Assembly: GCA_027627225.1 (NCBI GenBank)
Contig: CM051027.1
Location: 91,491,151 to 91,555,150, forward strand
DNA length: 64,000 nucleotides
DNA from: Congeria kusceri
Lineage: Eukaryota; Mollusca; Bivalvia; Myida; Dreissenidae
Direction of reading: 5' to 3'
Below the pieces are notes generated by a model. It worked only from the letters and a program-made list of their open reading frames with translations. It did no database searches and was not told where the DNA came from. Positions 63,936 to 64,000 of this stretch are shown in pieces (within the stretch, counting starts at the first letter, position 1; each line of letters opens with the position of its first letter). Position numbers and translations under genes: made by a program.

Positions 63936-64000
63936 TTGGTTACTGGTATCAGTTATACATTGCGTGCGAGAATGGGAACCAGCTGAACTGTAACACATTT

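Overview
This window is nuclear DNA from an animal, most likely a bivalve mollusc. Three conserved eukaryotic genes, interrupted by many GT-AG introns, lie in an AT-rich background filled with small inverted-repeat transposons, minisatellites, satellite-like arrays and a broken LINE. A ~250 bp element with the palindromic core CTGTGCGGACTGCACAG occurs four times. From memory it resembles repeats of heterodont bivalves (Dreissena, Mya); the phylum is an inference, and no prokaryotic feature is seen.

Layout. (1) 3187-26274, minus: an 11-exon gene I do not recognise, for an acidic, low-complexity protein of about 574 residues. Its exons were joined by reading phase, and its largest intron (6102-22893) holds most of the mobile DNA. 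(2) Inside that intron, plus strand: an aerolysin/ETX-MTX2-like gene (11018-12660). Its first half lies in a ~1.4 kb segment duplicated at 228-1671, where the copy is broken. (3) Also in the intron: a LINE remnant (16300-19217, minus), 18 copies of a 29-bp minisatellite (14779-15301), a 70-bp palindrome, and two inverted ~58 bp terminal-repeat-like sequences 8.3 kb apart. (4) 23461-24179: a 719-bp foldback element built from a CGTGGGAACG word. (5) 28413-33056, minus: complete delta-tubulin (TUBD1, 6 exons, 440 aa). (6) 36955-52235, plus: complete TYW1, the radical-SAM tRNA wybutosine enzyme (14 exons, 743 aa), head-to-head with TUBD1. (7) 53254-54063: a hAT-type non-autonomous element with an exact 8-bp target duplication. 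(8) 56148-60767, minus: complete RWDD4 (6 exons, 188 aa), tail-to-tail with TYW1. (9) 60768-64000: mostly non-coding, with dispersed repeats and a tRNA-like SINE.

The conserved genes serve separate jobs (centriole triplet tubulin, tRNA modification, an RWD-domain protein) and nothing in the sequence shows them acting together. Unusual points are the paired defects of the two aerolysin-like copies, a decoy copy of TYW1 exon 12, repeats lying against splice sites, and several structured elements. Exon limits were set by eye from splice consensus, phase continuity and, for the three known genes, recalled family sequences; no alignment or transcript data were available.
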